DNA of 64,000 nucleotides from positions 1,364,001-1,428,000 of the forward strand of contig OY843587.1 of NCBI GenBank assembly GCA_963692955.1, in the 5' to 3' direction. Within the stretch, counting starts at the first letter, position 1. Each line of letters begins with the position of its first letter. Positions 35,801 to 50,800 of this stretch are shown here, piece by piece. Under the pieces are notes generated by a model. That model was given only the letters and a program-made list of their open reading frames with translations, ran no database searches and was not told the origin of the DNA. This DNA is from UBA5158 sp963692955. Lineage in GTDB: Bacteria; Pseudomonadota; Gammaproteobacteria; DSM-16500. A program made the position numbers and the translations under genes.

Positions 35801-38800
35801 TCGTCGCATTTATCGTAAATGCGGAAGCATCCGTGCCAGTTAAACTATAAGTTATCGCGCTGCCAACGACGCTACTTGCATTCGCTGTGTATATAGCCGT
35901 GCCTGGATTCGTACCTTCTTGCACTGCTGTGCTGGCGGTAGCAGGTATGGTCGGAGCAACGTCTGTTACATTTAAGGTGACTGCTTCAGCAGAGGTTAGC
36001 GTGCCATCGGACGCGACCACATTGAAACTGTAGCTTGGCTTAGTTTGATAATCAGAAGCCGCTTTTAAGGTGACAACGCCGGTCAAGCTATTAATGTTGA
36101 ATAAACTCGCGTCGGTACCGCTTAGTGAATAGGTTAACGTCGTGCCAGATACATCGGTAGCCGCCGCAGTAAAGACTGGTGTCGTAATCGGCGTGCCTTC
36201 TGTCACAGTCGTTGTAGTAGAGCTGCTAATGACAGGCGCTTTATCGGTTAAGTTAACCGTTAGCGCTTGCGTAGAACTTAAGGTACCGTCAGATGCGGTG
36301 ACGGTTAAATTATACGTTGGATTAGTTTGATAATTTAAAATTTGTCCCGAGGCGATTGAAATCACCCCAGTCGTTGAATTAATGGTAAATGCGGAAGAAC
36401 CGATGCCAGATAAAGTATAAGTAATCGGACTGCCGACGACACTATTAGCGGTCGCTGTGTAGACTGCTGTACCCGCTGGCGTGCCTTCTTGAACGGTAGC
36501 GGTGCTAGTAGAAGCAATCGTAGGAGCGACATCGGTAACATTTAATGTAACCGCTTCGGTGGAAGTCAACGTACCATCAGATGCGACAACATTGAAGTTG
36601 TAGCTCGGCTTGGTTTGATAATTAGATACCGCTTTCAAGGTGACAGCGCCGGTCGCGCTATTAATATTGAAAAGATTCGCATCAGTGCCGCTTAAAGAAT
36701 AGGTGAGCGTAGTACCAGAAACATCTGTTGCTGTCGCAGTAAACACAGGTGTGGTAATCGCCGTGCCTTCGGTAACGGTCGTAGTTGCGGTGCTGTTGAT
36801 CACAGGCGCTTTGTCAGTAACGTTAATGGTAAGCGCTTGGGTTGAATTCTGCGTCCCATCGGAAGCAGTAACTGTTAAATTATAAATGTTGTTAGTTTGA
36901 TAATTAATTACTTGACCAGAAGCGATTGAAATAATGCCCGTGGTCGCATTAATCGTAAATGCTGAAGCGCCTGTTCCAGATAAGCTATACGTAATCGGAC
37001 TACCAACCACACTGGTAGCACTCGCAGTATAAACGGCGGACCCTGGTGCTGTGCCTTCCAGCACTGCTGTGCTAGCAGTGGCAGGAATTGTCGGAGCGAC
37101 GTCTGTGACATTTAAAGTAACGGCTTCGGTGGATGTCAACGTACCATCTGACGCGATGACGTTGAAACTATAGCTTGGTTTAGCTTGATAATTAGAAGCG
37201 ACTTTTAAGGTTACGGCACCGGTCGCACTGTTAATGTTGAATAAGAGCGCGTCTGTTCCACTTAAAGAATACGATAACGTCGTTCCCGCTATATCGGTCG
37301 CTGAAGCAGTGAAAACAGGGGTAGTGATAGCAGTGCCTTCAACAACACTAGTCGTTGCAGTGCTGTTAATGACAGGTGCTGTGTCGGATAAGTTAACGGT
37401 TAACGCTTGGGTTGAACTCATCGTTCCATCAGAAGCGACAACGCTTAAATTATAAATCGGTTTGGTTTGAAAATTTAACGTTTGCCCAGTCGCGACCGAG
37501 ACTACGCCGGTCGTCGAATTAATGGTAAACGCAGAAGCATCCGCGCCGGTTAAGCTATATGTAATCGCACTGCCGACGACGCTGCTTGCGTTCGCAGTGT
37601 AAATCGCAGTGCCTGGTGCCGTGCCTTCTTGGACTAATGTGTTGGCCACAGCGGATATGGTCGGAGCGACATCGGTAACGTTTAAGGTGACAGCTTCAGC
37701 AGATGTCAGCGTGCCATCGGACGCGACCACATTGAAACTGTAGCTTGGTTTGGTTTGATAATCAGAAATTGCTTTTAGGGTCACCGCACCCGTCGCGCTA
37801 TTAATATTAAATAAACTCGCGTCGGTGCCACTTAAAGAATACGTTAACGTTGTACCTGATACATCAGAAGCTGCCGCGGTGAAAACAGGTGTCGTAATCG
37901 GCGTGCCTTCGGTGACGGTAGTGGTGGTAGAACTGTTAATGACCGGCGCTTTATCGATTAAGCTAATCGTGAGCGCTTGCGTGGAACTCATTGTGCCATC
38001 AGAAGCGGTGACGATTAAGTTATAGGTTGGGTTAGTTTGATAATTTAATATTTGTCCAGTGGCAACCGAGATCACGCCGGTTAACGCGTTAATGGTAAAT
38101 GCGGAAGAACCTGTGCCAGATAAAGTATACGTAATCGGACTACCGACTACGCTAGTTGCGCTTGCTGTATAAACTGGCGACCCTGCCGCCGTGCCTTCTT
38201 GTATGGAGGCGGTGCTGGTTGACGCAATAGTAGGAGCGACATCAGTCACATTTAATGTCACCGCTTCGGTCGAAGTTAATGTGCCATCGGATGCAATGAC
38301 ATTGAAGCTGTAGCTAGGTTTAGTTTGATAATTAGAAACTGCTTTTAAGGTAACGGCACCGGTAGCGCTATTAATGTTAAAGAAGAGCGCGTCAGTGCCA
38401 CTTAGAGAATAAGTTAATGACGTGCCTGCCACATCCGTTGCTGAGGCTGTAAAGACTGGTGTGATAATTGCCGTGCCTTCAGTGACAGTTGTCGTTGCGG
38501 TACTGGTAATGACAGGTGCTTTATCAGTAACGTTAATGGTAAGCGCTTGGGTTGAACTCAATGTTCCATCAGACGCGGTGACGGTTAAATTATACAAGTG
38601 ATTAGTTTGATAATTTAATACTTGTCCTGAGGCAATTGAAACCACCCCAGTCGTAGCATTAATGGTAAACGCGGATGAGCCTGTTCCAGATAAGCTGTAC
38701 GTAATCGGACTGCCAACCACACTGGCAGCAGTCGCTGTGTAAACTGAAGTGCCTGGGGCGGTGCCTTCCAGCACGGACGTGGTACCCGTTGAAGCAATCG

Positions 38801-41800
38801 TCGGAGCAACGTCAGTAACGTTTAAAGTAACGGCTTCAGTTGAAGTTAATGTGCCATCTGACGCATTAACATTGAAACTGTAACTGGGCTTAGTTTGATA
38901 ATTAGCAACCGCTTTTAAGGTAACAGCACCCGTTGCGCTATTGATATTGAAAAGACTAGCATCAGTCCCGCTTAACGAATAAATCAACGTAGTGCCGGAA
39001 ACATCGGTCGCCGAAGCAGTAAAGACCGGTGTGGTAATTGCCGTGCCTTCAGTCACTGTTGTCGTTGCAGCGCTGCTGATAACTGGCGCTCTATCTATTA
39101 AGTTAACCGTTAATGCTTGCGTGGCAGTAAGTGTGCCGTCAGAAGCGACGACGCTAAAATTATAAGAAGGTTTGGTTTGGAAATTTAAATTTTGTCCCGT
39201 CGCGACGGCGACCACGCCGGTCGTCGCATTAATCGTAAACGCAGAAGCATCCGCTCCGGTTAAACTATAAGTAATTGAGCTGCCGACAATGCTAGAAGCA
39301 GTTGCGGTATAAATAGATGTGCCAGGCGCCGTGCCTTCTTGCACTGAGGTGCTGGCCGTAGCGGAAATCGTCGGAGCGACATCTGTGACGTTTAAGGTGA
39401 CTGCTTCGGAAGATAATAGCGTACCATCTGATGCGATGACGTTGAAACTATAGCTTGGTTTAGTTTGATAATCAGCGACAGCTTTTAAAGTAACTACACC
39501 CGTTGCGCTATTGATATTAAATGAATTCGCATCTAGACCGCTTAAAGAATACGTTAATGTTGTGCCGCTGACATCTGTGGCCGAGGCGGTAAATACAGGT
39601 GTGGTGGTCGGCGTTCCTTCAACGACGGATGCCGTTGCAGTGTTGTTAATCACCGGTGCTGTATCAGTTAAACTAACCGTAAGAGCTTCCGTTGAACTTT
39701 GCGCGCCATCAGTCACGATGACGTTAAAACTATAATTTGACTTTAATTGATAATTTAAAACTTGCGATGGCGCAACAGTAATAACGCCGGTCGTGGCATT
39801 AATAACAAACGCGGATGCGTCTGCGCCGCTTAAACTGTAAGTCAACGGATGTCCGCCGATACTTGTCGCACTTGCGGTATAAACAGCTGTTCCTGGTGCC
39901 GTTCCTTCGCTTACGGTCGTGGCGCCGATTGGCGTAATCACTGGCGCGACATCCGCAACACTAAGTGTCACAGCTTCGGCTGATGTCAACGTGCCATCGG
40001 ATGCAACTACATTAAAACTATAAGTCGGTTTAGTTGCGAAATTAGCTACTGCTTTTAAGGTCACGGCGCCGGTGGAAGCATTAATGTTGAAATAACTCGC
40101 GTCCGTTCCGCTTAAAGAATACGTTAATGTCGTACCAGTCACATCCGTAGCTGATGCCGTAAAGACAGGTATTAGCGTCGGTGAACCTTCAGAAACTGTC
40201 GCTGTTGCTGTGCTATTGATAACGGGTGCTTTGTCAGTAATGTTAACAGTGAGAGCTTGTGTTGAAGTCAACGTGCCATCGGATGCCACCACATTGACAT
40301 TATAAATAGATTTTATTTGATAATTTAAATTTTGCAGCGGTGCGACGGAGATAACACCAGTGGTCGAATTGATCGTGAAAGCAGCAGCATCCGCGCCGCT
40401 TAAACTATAAGTAATCGTACTGCCGACGACACTATTAGCAGTCGCTGTATAAACTGCGGTACCAGACGCTGAGCCTTCCAGAACTGCTGTACTAGCGGTA
40501 GCAGCAATTGTTGGAGCGACATCGGTAACATTTAATGTGACGGCTTCAGTCGAAGATAATGTTCCGTCGGATGAAATCACATTAAAACTATAGCTGGTTT
40601 TGGTTTGATAATTAGGAATGGCTTTCAAAGTAACGGCGCCAGTCGCGCTGTTGATATTAAATAAGCTCGCGTCCGTGCCGCTTAATGAGTAAGTTAAGGT
40701 GGTGCCGGAAACATCGGTAGCAGCCGCAGTGAAGACGGTCGTGGTAGTGGGTGTGCCTTCGGCAACGGTTGCGGTAGCAGTACTGCTAATGACGGGCGCT
40801 CTGTCGGTTAGATTAACGGTTAACGTTTGCGTCGAAGTTAACGTTCCGTCGGAAGCCACGACGTTGAAATTATAGCTTGGCTTCAACTGATAATTTAATA
40901 CTTGCGAAGGCGCAACTGAGACCACGCCAGTCGTAGCGTTGATTACAAAAGCGGAAGCATCCGCGCCGGTTAAACTGTAAGTAATCGCACTGCCGACTAC
41001 GCTGGAAGCAGATGCGGTATAAACTGATGTACCAGGTACTGTACCTTCTTGAACTGATGTGGTACCTGTAGAAGCAATCGTTGGAGCCACATCAGTCACA
41101 TTTAATGTGACTGATTCAGTTGAAGATAACGTGCCATCGGAAGCAATAACATTGAAACTGTAGCTAGGTTTCGTTTGATAATTCGCAACCGCTTTCAAAG
41201 TAACAGCACCGGTCGCGCTATTAATATTAAAGAGACTAGCATCCGTTCCGCTCAAGGAATAAGTTAAAGTCGTGCTAGTCACATCCGTTGCTGAAGCAGT
41301 AAAGACTGGCGTGGTGATAGCTGTACCTTCCGTCACGCTAGTCGTCGCGGTAGCGGTAATGACTGGCGCAGTGTCGGTAACATTTAAGGTGACCGCTTCA
41401 GTTGAAGTCAACGTGCCATCGGAAGCAACCACATTGAAACTGTAGCTGGGTTTTGATTGATAATTCGCGATCGCTTTTAAAGTAACCGCGCCAGTTGCGC
41501 TATTGATATTAAATAAACTCGCATCGGTACCACTCAAAGAATACGTTAACGTCGTACCAGAAACATCGGTTGCCGCGGCTGTAAACACAGGTGTCGTAAT
41601 CGCGGTGCCTTCAACGACGGTAGTGGTAGCGGAACTACTAATGACTGGCGCTTTATCTGTTAAGTTAATCGTCAGCGCTTGAGTAGAGCTCAACGTACCA
41701 TCAGAAGCCGTGACAGTTAAATTATACGTTGGATTAGTTTGATAATTTAACGTTTGTCCAGAAGCAACAGTGATCACGCCTGTGGTTGCATTAATCGTAA

Positions 41801-44800
41801 ATGCGGAAGAGCCGGTTCCAGATAAGCTATAAGTGATCGGACTGCCCACCACACTGGTAGCACTCGCTGTATAAACTGACGTGCCTGCCGCTGAACCTTC
41901 TTGAATGGAAGCGGTGCTGGTAGATGCAATTGTAGGAGCGACATCAGTAACGTTTAAAGTGACAGCTTCAGTTGAAGTCAAGGTACCATCAGATGCGATG
42001 ACATTGAAACTATAGCTTGGTTTCGTTTGATAATTCGCAACCGCTTTCAAAGTAACGGCACCGGTCGCACTATTAATATTGAATAGAGCCGCATCGGTTC
42101 CACTTAAAGAATAAGAGAGTGTAGTGCCAGCAACATCGGTCGCTGACGCAGTAAATACGGGAGTCGTAATTGCCGTGCCTTCAGTCACAGTCGTTGTTGC
42201 GGTGCTAGTAATGACCGGCGCTTTATCAGTAACGTTAATGGTGAGTGCTTGGGTTGAACTCAACGTGCCATCAGAAGCGGTGACAGTTAAATTATATGTT
42301 GGGTTAGTTTGATAATTTAATACTTGGCCAGAAGCAATTGAAATGACGCCAGTGGCTGCATTAATCGTAAATGCGGAAGAGCCGGTTCCAGATAAAGTGT
42401 AAGTGATAGGGCTATTAACAACGCTAGTTGCGCTCGCTGTATAAACTGAAGTGCCTGGGGCGGTGCCTTCAAGAACAGACGTAGTGCCTGTAGTAGCAAT
42501 CGTCGGAGTCACATCAGTCACATTTAAAGTGACCGCTTCAGTTGAAGATAACGTGCCATCGGAAGCAATAACATTGAAACTGTAGCTAGGTTTAGTTTGA
42601 TAATTCGCAACCGCTTTCAAAGTAACAGCACCAGTCGCGCTATTAATATTAAAGAGACTAGCATCCGTCCCGCTCAAGGAATAAGTTAAAGTCGTGCTAG
42701 TCACATCCGTTGCTGAAGCAGTAAAGACTGGTGTGGTAATGGCTGTACCTTCCGTCACGCTAGTCGTCGCGGTAGCGGCAATAACTGGCGCAGTGTCGGT
42801 AACATTTAAAGTGACCGCTTCAGTGGAAGTCAACGTGCCATCGGAAGCAACCACATTGAAACTGTAGCTGGGTTTTGATTGATAATTAGCAATCGCTTTT
42901 AAAGTAACCGCTCCGGTTGCGCTATTGATATTGAATAAACTCGCATCGGTACCGCTTAAAGAATACGTTAACGTCGTACCAGAAACATCAGTTGCCGCGG
43001 CTGTAAATACAGGTGTGGTAATCGCGGTGCCTTCCACGACAGTCGTGGTAGCGGAACTGCTAATCACCGGCGCTTTATCTGTTAAGTTTATCGTCAGCGC
43101 TTGAGTAGAGCTCAACGTACCATCAGAAGCCGTGACGGTTAAATTGTACGTTGGATTAGTTTGATAATTTAACGTTTGTCCAGAAGCAACAGTGATCACG
43201 CCTGTCGTTGCATTAATCGTAAATGCGGAAGAGCCGGTTCCTGATAAAGAATAAGTAATCGGACTGCCCACCACACTGGTAGCACTGGCTGTATAAACTG
43301 ACGTGCCTGCCGCTGAACCTTCTTGAATGGAAGCGGTGCTGGTAGATGCAATTGTAGGAGCGACATCAGTAACGTTTAAAGTGACAGCTTCAGTTGAAGT
43401 CAACGTACCATCGGAAGCGATAACATTGAAACTATAGCTTGGTTTTGTTTGATAATTCGCAACCGCTTTCAAAGTAACGGCACCGGTCGCACTATTAATA
43501 TTGAATAGAGCCGCATCGGTCCCACTTAAAGAATAAGAGAGTGTAGTGCCAGCAACATCGGTCGCTGACGCAGTAAATACGGGTGTCGTAATTGCCGTGC
43601 CTTCAGTCACAGTCGTTGTTGCGGTGCTGGTAATGACTGGCGCTTTATCAGTAACATTAATGGTGAGTGCTTGTGTTGAACTTAACGTGCCATCAGAAGC
43701 GGTGACAGTTAAATTATATAAGTGATTAGTTTGATAATTTAATACTTGGCCAGAGGCAATTGAAATGACGCCTGTGGCTGCATTAATCGTAAATGCGGAA
43801 GAGCCGGTTCCAGATAAGCTATAAGTAATCGCACTGCCTACGACACTGGAAGCGCTCGCTGTGTAAACTGAAGTGCCTGGGGTGGTGCCTTCAAGAACGG
43901 ACGTAGTGCCTGTAGTAGCAATCGTGGGTGCTACATCAGTCACATTTAAAGTGACAGCTTCAGTTGAAGATAACGTGCCATCGGAAGCAATAACATTGAA
44001 ACTGTAGCTAGGTTTCGTTTGATAATTCGCAATCGCTTTTAAGGTGACAGCACCAGTCGCGCTATTGATGTTAAAGAGACTAGCATCCGTTCCGTTCAAG
44101 GAATAAGTTAAGGTCGTACCAGTCACATCAGTTGCTGAGGCAGTAAATACCGGTGTGGTAATGGCTGTACCTTCCGTCACGCTAGTCGTTGCGGTAGCGG
44201 CAATAACTGGCGCAGTATCAGTAACATTTAAAGTGACCGCTTCAGTGGAAGTCAACGTACCATCGGAAGCAACCACATTGAAACTGTAGCTGGGTTTTGA
44301 TTGATAATTCGCGATCGCTTTTAAAGTAACGGCGCCGGTTGCGCTATTGATATTAAATAAACTCGCATCGGTACCACTTAAAGAATACGTTAACGTCGTA
44401 CCAGAAACATCGGTTGCAGCCGCTGTAAACACAGGTGTCGTAATCGCGGTGCCTTCCACGACGGTCGTGGTAGCGGAACTGCTAATGACTGGCGCTTTAT
44501 CCGTTAAGTTAATCGTCAGCGCTTGAGTGGAACTCAGTGTACCATCTGAAGCTACGACACTAACATTATAAGTAGGTTTCAATTGATAATTTAAAACTTG
44601 TGAAGGCGCGATAGAAATAACGCCGGTGGTTGCATTAATCGTAAACGCCGAAGCATCCGCACCAGTTAAAGTATATGTGATAGGGCTATTAACGACACTG
44701 GAAGCACTCGCTGTGTAAACTGCGGTACCGCCGGCCGTGCCTTCTTGAACGGATGCGGTGGCCGTGGCAGTAATCGTTGGAGCGACATCAGTCACATTTA

Positions 44801-47800
44801 AAGTGACCGCTTCAGTGGAAGTCAACGTGCCATCTGAAGCAATGACATTGAAACTGTAGCTAGGTTTAGTTTGATAATTCGCAACCGTTTTTAAGGTGAC
44901 AGCACCAGTCGCGCTATTAATATTAAAGAGACTAGCATCCGTCCCGCTTAAGGTATAAGTTAAGGTCGTGCCAGCGATATCAGTAGCTGAAGCAGTGAAA
45001 ACGGGTGTCGTAATTGCCGTGCCTTCAGTTACAGTCGTTGTTGCGGTGCTGGTAATGACTGGCGCTTTATCAGTAACATTAATGGTGAGTGCTTGTGTTG
45101 AACTCAACGTGCCGTCAGAAGCGGTGACAGTTAAATTATACGTAGGGTTAGTTTGATAATTTAATACTTGGCCAGAAGCAATTGAAATGACGCCTGTGGC
45201 TGCATTAATCGTAAATGCGGAAGAGCCGGTTCCAGATAAGCTGTAAGTAATCGCACTGCCTACGACACTGGAAGCGCTCGCTGTATAAACTGAAGTGCCT
45301 GGGGTGGTGCCTTCAAGAACGGACGTAGTTCCTGTAGTAGCAATCGTCGGAGCCACATCAGTCACATTTAAAGTGACAGCTTCAGTTGAAGATAACGTGC
45401 CGTCTGATGCAATAACATTGAAACTGTAGCTAGGTTTCGTTTGATAATTCGCAACCGCTTTCAAAGTAACAGCACCAGTCGCGCTGTTAATATTAAAGAG
45501 ACTAGCATCCGTCCCGCTCAAGGAATAAGTTAAGGTCGTGCCAGTCACATCCGTTGCTGAAGCAGTAAATACCGGTGTGGTAATGGCTGTACCTTCCGTC
45601 ACGCTAGTCGTCGCGGTAGCGGTAATGACTGGCGCAGTGTCGGTAACATTTAAGGTGACCGCTTCAGTTGAAGTCAACGTACCATCGGAAGCAACCACAT
45701 TGAAACTGTAGCTGGGTTTTGATTGATAATTCGCGATCGCTTTTAAAGTAACGGCGCCGGTTGCGCTATTGATATTAAATAAACTCGCATCGGTACCGCT
45801 TAAAGAATACGTTAAGGTCGTACCAGAAACATCGGTTGCCGCGGCTGTAAATACAGGTGTGGTAATCGCGGTGCCTTCCACGACAGTCGTGGTAGCGGTG
45901 CTACTAATGACTGGCGCTTTATCTGTTAAGTTAATCGTCAGCGCTTGAGTAGAGCTCAACGTACCATCAGAAGCCGTGACGGTTAAATTATACGTTGGAT
46001 TAGTTTGATAATTTAACGTTTGTCCAGAAGCAATAGTGATGACGCCTGTCGTTGCATTAATCGTAAATGCGGAAGAGCCTGTTCCAGATAAAGAATAAGT
46101 AATCGGACTGCCCACCACACTGGTAGCACTGGCTGTATAGACTGACGTACCTGCCGCTGAACCTTCTTGAATGGAAGCGGTGCTGGTAGATGCAATCGTA
46201 GGAGCAACATCAGTAACGTTTAAAGTGACAGCTTCAGTTGAAGTCAAGGTACCATCAGATGCGATGACATTGAAACTATAGCTTGGTTTCGTTTGATAAT
46301 TCGCAACCGCTTTTAAAGTAACGGCACCGGTCGCACTATTAATATTGAATAGAGCCGCGTCGGTCCCACTTAAAGAATAAGAGAGTGTAGTGCCAGCAAC
46401 ATCGGTCGCTGACGCAGTAAATACGGGAGTCGTAATTGCCGTGCCTTCAGTCACAGTCGTTGTTGCGGTGCTGGTAATGACCGGCGCTTTATCAGTAACG
46501 TTAATGGTGAGTGCTTGGGTTGAACTCAACGTGCCGTCAGAAGCGGTGACAGTTAAATTATACGTAGGGTTAGTTTGATAATTTAATACTTGGCCAGAAG
46601 CAATTGAAATGACGCCTGTGGCTGCATTAATCGTAAATGCGGAAGAGCCGGTTCCAGATAAGCTGTAAGTAATCGCACTGCCTACGACACTGGAAGCGCT
46701 CGCTGTATAAACTGAAGTGCCTGGGGTGGTGCCTTCAAGAACGGACGTAGTTCCTGTAGTAGCAATCGTCGGAGCCACATCAGTCACATTTAAAATGACA
46801 GCTTCAGTTGAAGATAACGTGCCGTCTGATGCAATAACATTGAAACTGTAGCTAGGTTTCGTTTGATAATTCGCAACCGCTTTCAAAGTAACAGCACCAG
46901 TCGCGCTGTTAATATTAAAGAGACTAGCATCCGTCCCGCTCAAGGAATAAGTTAAGGTCGTGCCAGTCACATCCGTTGCTGAAGCAGTAAATACCGGTGT
47001 GGTAATGGCTGTACCTTCCGTCACGCTAGTCGTCGCGGTAGCGGTAATGACTGGCGCAGTGTCGGTAACATTTAAGGTGACCGCTTCAGTTGAAGTCAAC
47101 GTACCATCGGAAGCAACCACATTGAAACTGTAGCTGGGTTTTGATTGATAATTCGCGATCGCTTTTAAAGTAACGGCGCCGGTTGCGCTATTGATATTAA
47201 ATAAACTCGCATCGGTACCACTTAAAGAATACGTTAACGTCGTACCAGAAACATCGGTTGCAGCCGCTGTAAACACAGGTGTCGTAATCGCGGTGCCTTC
47301 CACGACGGTCGTGGTAGCGGAACTGCTAATGACTGGCGCTTTATCCGTTAAGTTAATCGTCAGCGCTTGAGTAGAGCTCAACGAACCATCAGAAGCCGTG
47401 ACGGTTAAATTGTACGTTGGATTAGTTTGATAATTTAACGTTTGTCCAGAAGCAACAGTGATCACGCCTGTGATTGCATTAATCGTAAATGCGGAAGAGC
47501 CGGTTCCAGATAAGCTATAAGTGATCGGACTGCCGACCACACTGGTAGCACTGGCTGTATAGACTGACGTACCTGCCGCAGAACCTTCTTGAATGGAAGC
47601 GGTGCTGGTAGATGCAATCGTAGGAGCAACATCAGTAACGTTTAAAGTGACAGCTTCAGTTGAAGTCAACGTACCATCGGAAGCGATAACATTGAAACTA
47701 TAGCTTGGTTTTGTTTGATAATTCGCAACCGCTTTTAAAGTAACGGCACCGGTCGCACTATTAATATTGAATAGAGCCGCATCGGTTCCACTTAAAGAAT

Positions 47801-50800
47801 AAGAGAGTGTAGTGCCAGCAACATCGGTCGCTGACGCAGTAAATACGGGAGTCGTAATTGCCGTGCCTTCAGTCACAGTCGTTGTTGCGGTGCTGGTAAT
47901 GACCGGCGCTTTATCAGTAACGTTAATGGTGAGTGCTTGGGTTGAACTCAACGTGCCATCAGAAGCCGTAACAGTTAAATTATACGTTGGGTTAGTTTGA
48001 TAATTTAATACTTGGCCAGAAGCAATTGAAATGACGCCAGTGGCTGCATTAATCGTAAATGCGGAAGAGCCGGTTCCAGATAAGCTATAAGTAATCGCAC
48101 TGCCTACGACACTGGAAGCGCTCGCTGTATAAACTGAAGTGCCTGGGGTAGTGCCTTCAAGAACGGACGTAGTGCCAGAAGAAGCAATCGTGGGTGCTAC
48201 ATCAGTCACATTTAAAGTGACAGCTTCAGTTGAAGATAAAGTGCCATCGGAAGCAATAACATTGAAACTGTAGCTAGGTTTCGTTTGATAATTCGCAATC
48301 GCTTTTAAGGTGACAGCACCGGTCGCAGTATTGATATTAAAGAGACTAGCATCCGTCCCGCTCAAGGAATAAGTTAAGGTCGTGCCAGTCACATCCGTTG
48401 CTGAAGCAGTAAAGACTGGCGTGGTAATAGCTGTACCTTCCGTCACGCTAGTCGTCGCGGTAGCGGTAATGACTGGCGCAGTGTCGGTAACATTTAAAGT
48501 GACCGCTTCAGTGGAAGTCAACGTGCCATCGGAAGCAACGACATTGAAACTGTAGCTGGGTTTTGATTGATAATTCGCGATCGCTTTTAAGGTAACCGCA
48601 CCGGTTGCGCTATTGATATTGAATAAACTCGCATCGGTACCGCTTAAAAAATACGTTAACGTCGTGCCAGAAACATCAGTTGCCGCGGCTGTAAACACAG
48701 GTGTGGTAATCGCGGTGCCTTCCACGACAGTCGTGGTAGCGGTGCTGCTAATGACTGGCGCTTTATCCGTTAAGTTAATCGTCAGCGCTTGAGTAGAGCT
48801 CAACGAACCATCAGAAGCCGTGACGGTTAAATTGTACGTTGGATTAGTTTGATAATTTAACGTTTGTCCAGAAGCAACAGTGATCACGCCTGTGATTGCA
48901 TTAATCGTAAATGCGGAAGAGCCGGTTCCAGATAAGCTATAAGTGATCGGACTGCCGACCACACTGGTCGCACTGGCTGTATAGACTGACGTACCTGCCG
49001 CAGAACCTTCTTGAATGGAAGCGGTGCTGGTAGATGCAATCGTAGGAGCAACATCAGTAACGTTTAAAGTGACAGCTTCAGTTGAAGTCAAGGTACCATC
49101 AGATGCGATGACATTGAAACTATAGCTTGGTTTTGTTTGATAATTCGCAACCGCTTTTAAAGTAACGGCACCGGTCGCACTATTAATATTGAATAGAGCC
49201 GCATCGGTTCCACTTAAAGAATAAGAGAGTGTAGTGCCAGCAACATCGGTCGCTGACGCAGTAAATACGGGAGTCGTAATTGCCGTGCCTTCAGTCACAG
49301 TCGTTGTTGCGGTGCTGGTAATGACCGGCGCTTTATCAGTAACGTTAATGGTGAGTGCTTGGGTTGAACTCAACGTGCCGTCAGAAGCGGTGACAGTTAA
49401 ATTATACGTAGGGTTAGTTTGATAATTTAATACTTGGCCAGAAGCAATTGAAATGACGCCAGTGGCTGCATTAATCGTAAATGCGGAAGAGCCGGTTCCA
49501 GATAAGCTATAAGTAATCGCACTGCCTACGACACTGGAAGCGCTCGCTGTATAAACTGAAGTGCCTGGGGTAGTGCCTTCAAGAACGGACGTAGTGCCAG
49601 AAGAAGCAATCGTGGGTGCTACATCAGTCACATTTAAAGTGACAGCTTCAGTTGAAGATAATGTGCCGTCTGATGCAATAACATTGAAACTGTAGCTAGG
49701 TTTCGTTTGATAATTCGCAATCGCTTTTAAGGTGACAGCACCAGTCGCGCTATTGATGTTAAAGAGACTAGCATCCGTCCCGCTCAAGGAATAAGTTAAG
49801 GTCGTGCCAGTCACATCCGTTGCTGAAGCAGTAAATACTGGTGTGGTAATGGCTGTACCTTCCGTCACGCTAGTCGTCGCGGTAGCGGTAATGACTGGCG
49901 CAGTGTCGGTAACATTTAAGGTGACCGCTTCAGTGGAAGTCAACGTGCCATCGGAAGCAACCACATTGAAACTGTAGCTGGGTTTTGATTGATAATTCGC
50001 GATCGCTTTTAAAGTAACGGCGCCGGTTGCGCTATTGATATTAAATAAACTCGCATCGGTACCACTTAAAGAATACGTTAACGTCGTACCAGAAACATCG
50101 GTTGCAGCCGCTGTAAACACAGGTGTCGTAATCGCGGTGCCTTCCACGACAGTCGTGGTAGCGGTGCTGCTAATGACTGGCGCTTTATCCGTTAAGTTAA
50201 TCGTCAGCGCTTGAGTGGAACTCAGTGTACCATCTGAAGCTACGACACTAACATTATAAGTAGGTTTCAATTGATAATTTAAAACTTGTGAAGGCGCGAT
50301 AGAAATAACGCCGGTGGTTGCATTAATCGTAAACGCCGAAGCATCCGCACCAGTTAAAGTATATGTGATAGGGCTATTAACGACACTGGAAGCACTCGCT
50401 GTGTAAACTGCGGTACCGCCGGCCGTGCCTTCTTGAACGGATGCGGTGGCCGTGGCAGTAATCGTTGGAGCGACATCAGTCACATTTAAAGTGACCGCTT
50501 CAGTGGAAGTCAACGTGCCATCTGAAGCAATGACATTGAAACTGTAGCTAGGTTTAGTTTGATAATTCGCAACCGTTTTTAAGGTGACAGCACCAGTCGC
50601 GCTATTAATATTAAAGAGACTAGCATCCGTCCCGCTTAAGGTATAAGTTAAGGTCGTGCCAGCGATATCAGTAGCTGAAGCAGTGAAAACGGGTGTCGTA
50701 ATTGCCGTGCCTTCAGTCACAGTCGTTGTTGCGGTGCTGGTAATAACTGGCGCTTTATCAGTAACATTAATGGTGAGTGCTTGTGTTGAACTTAACGTGC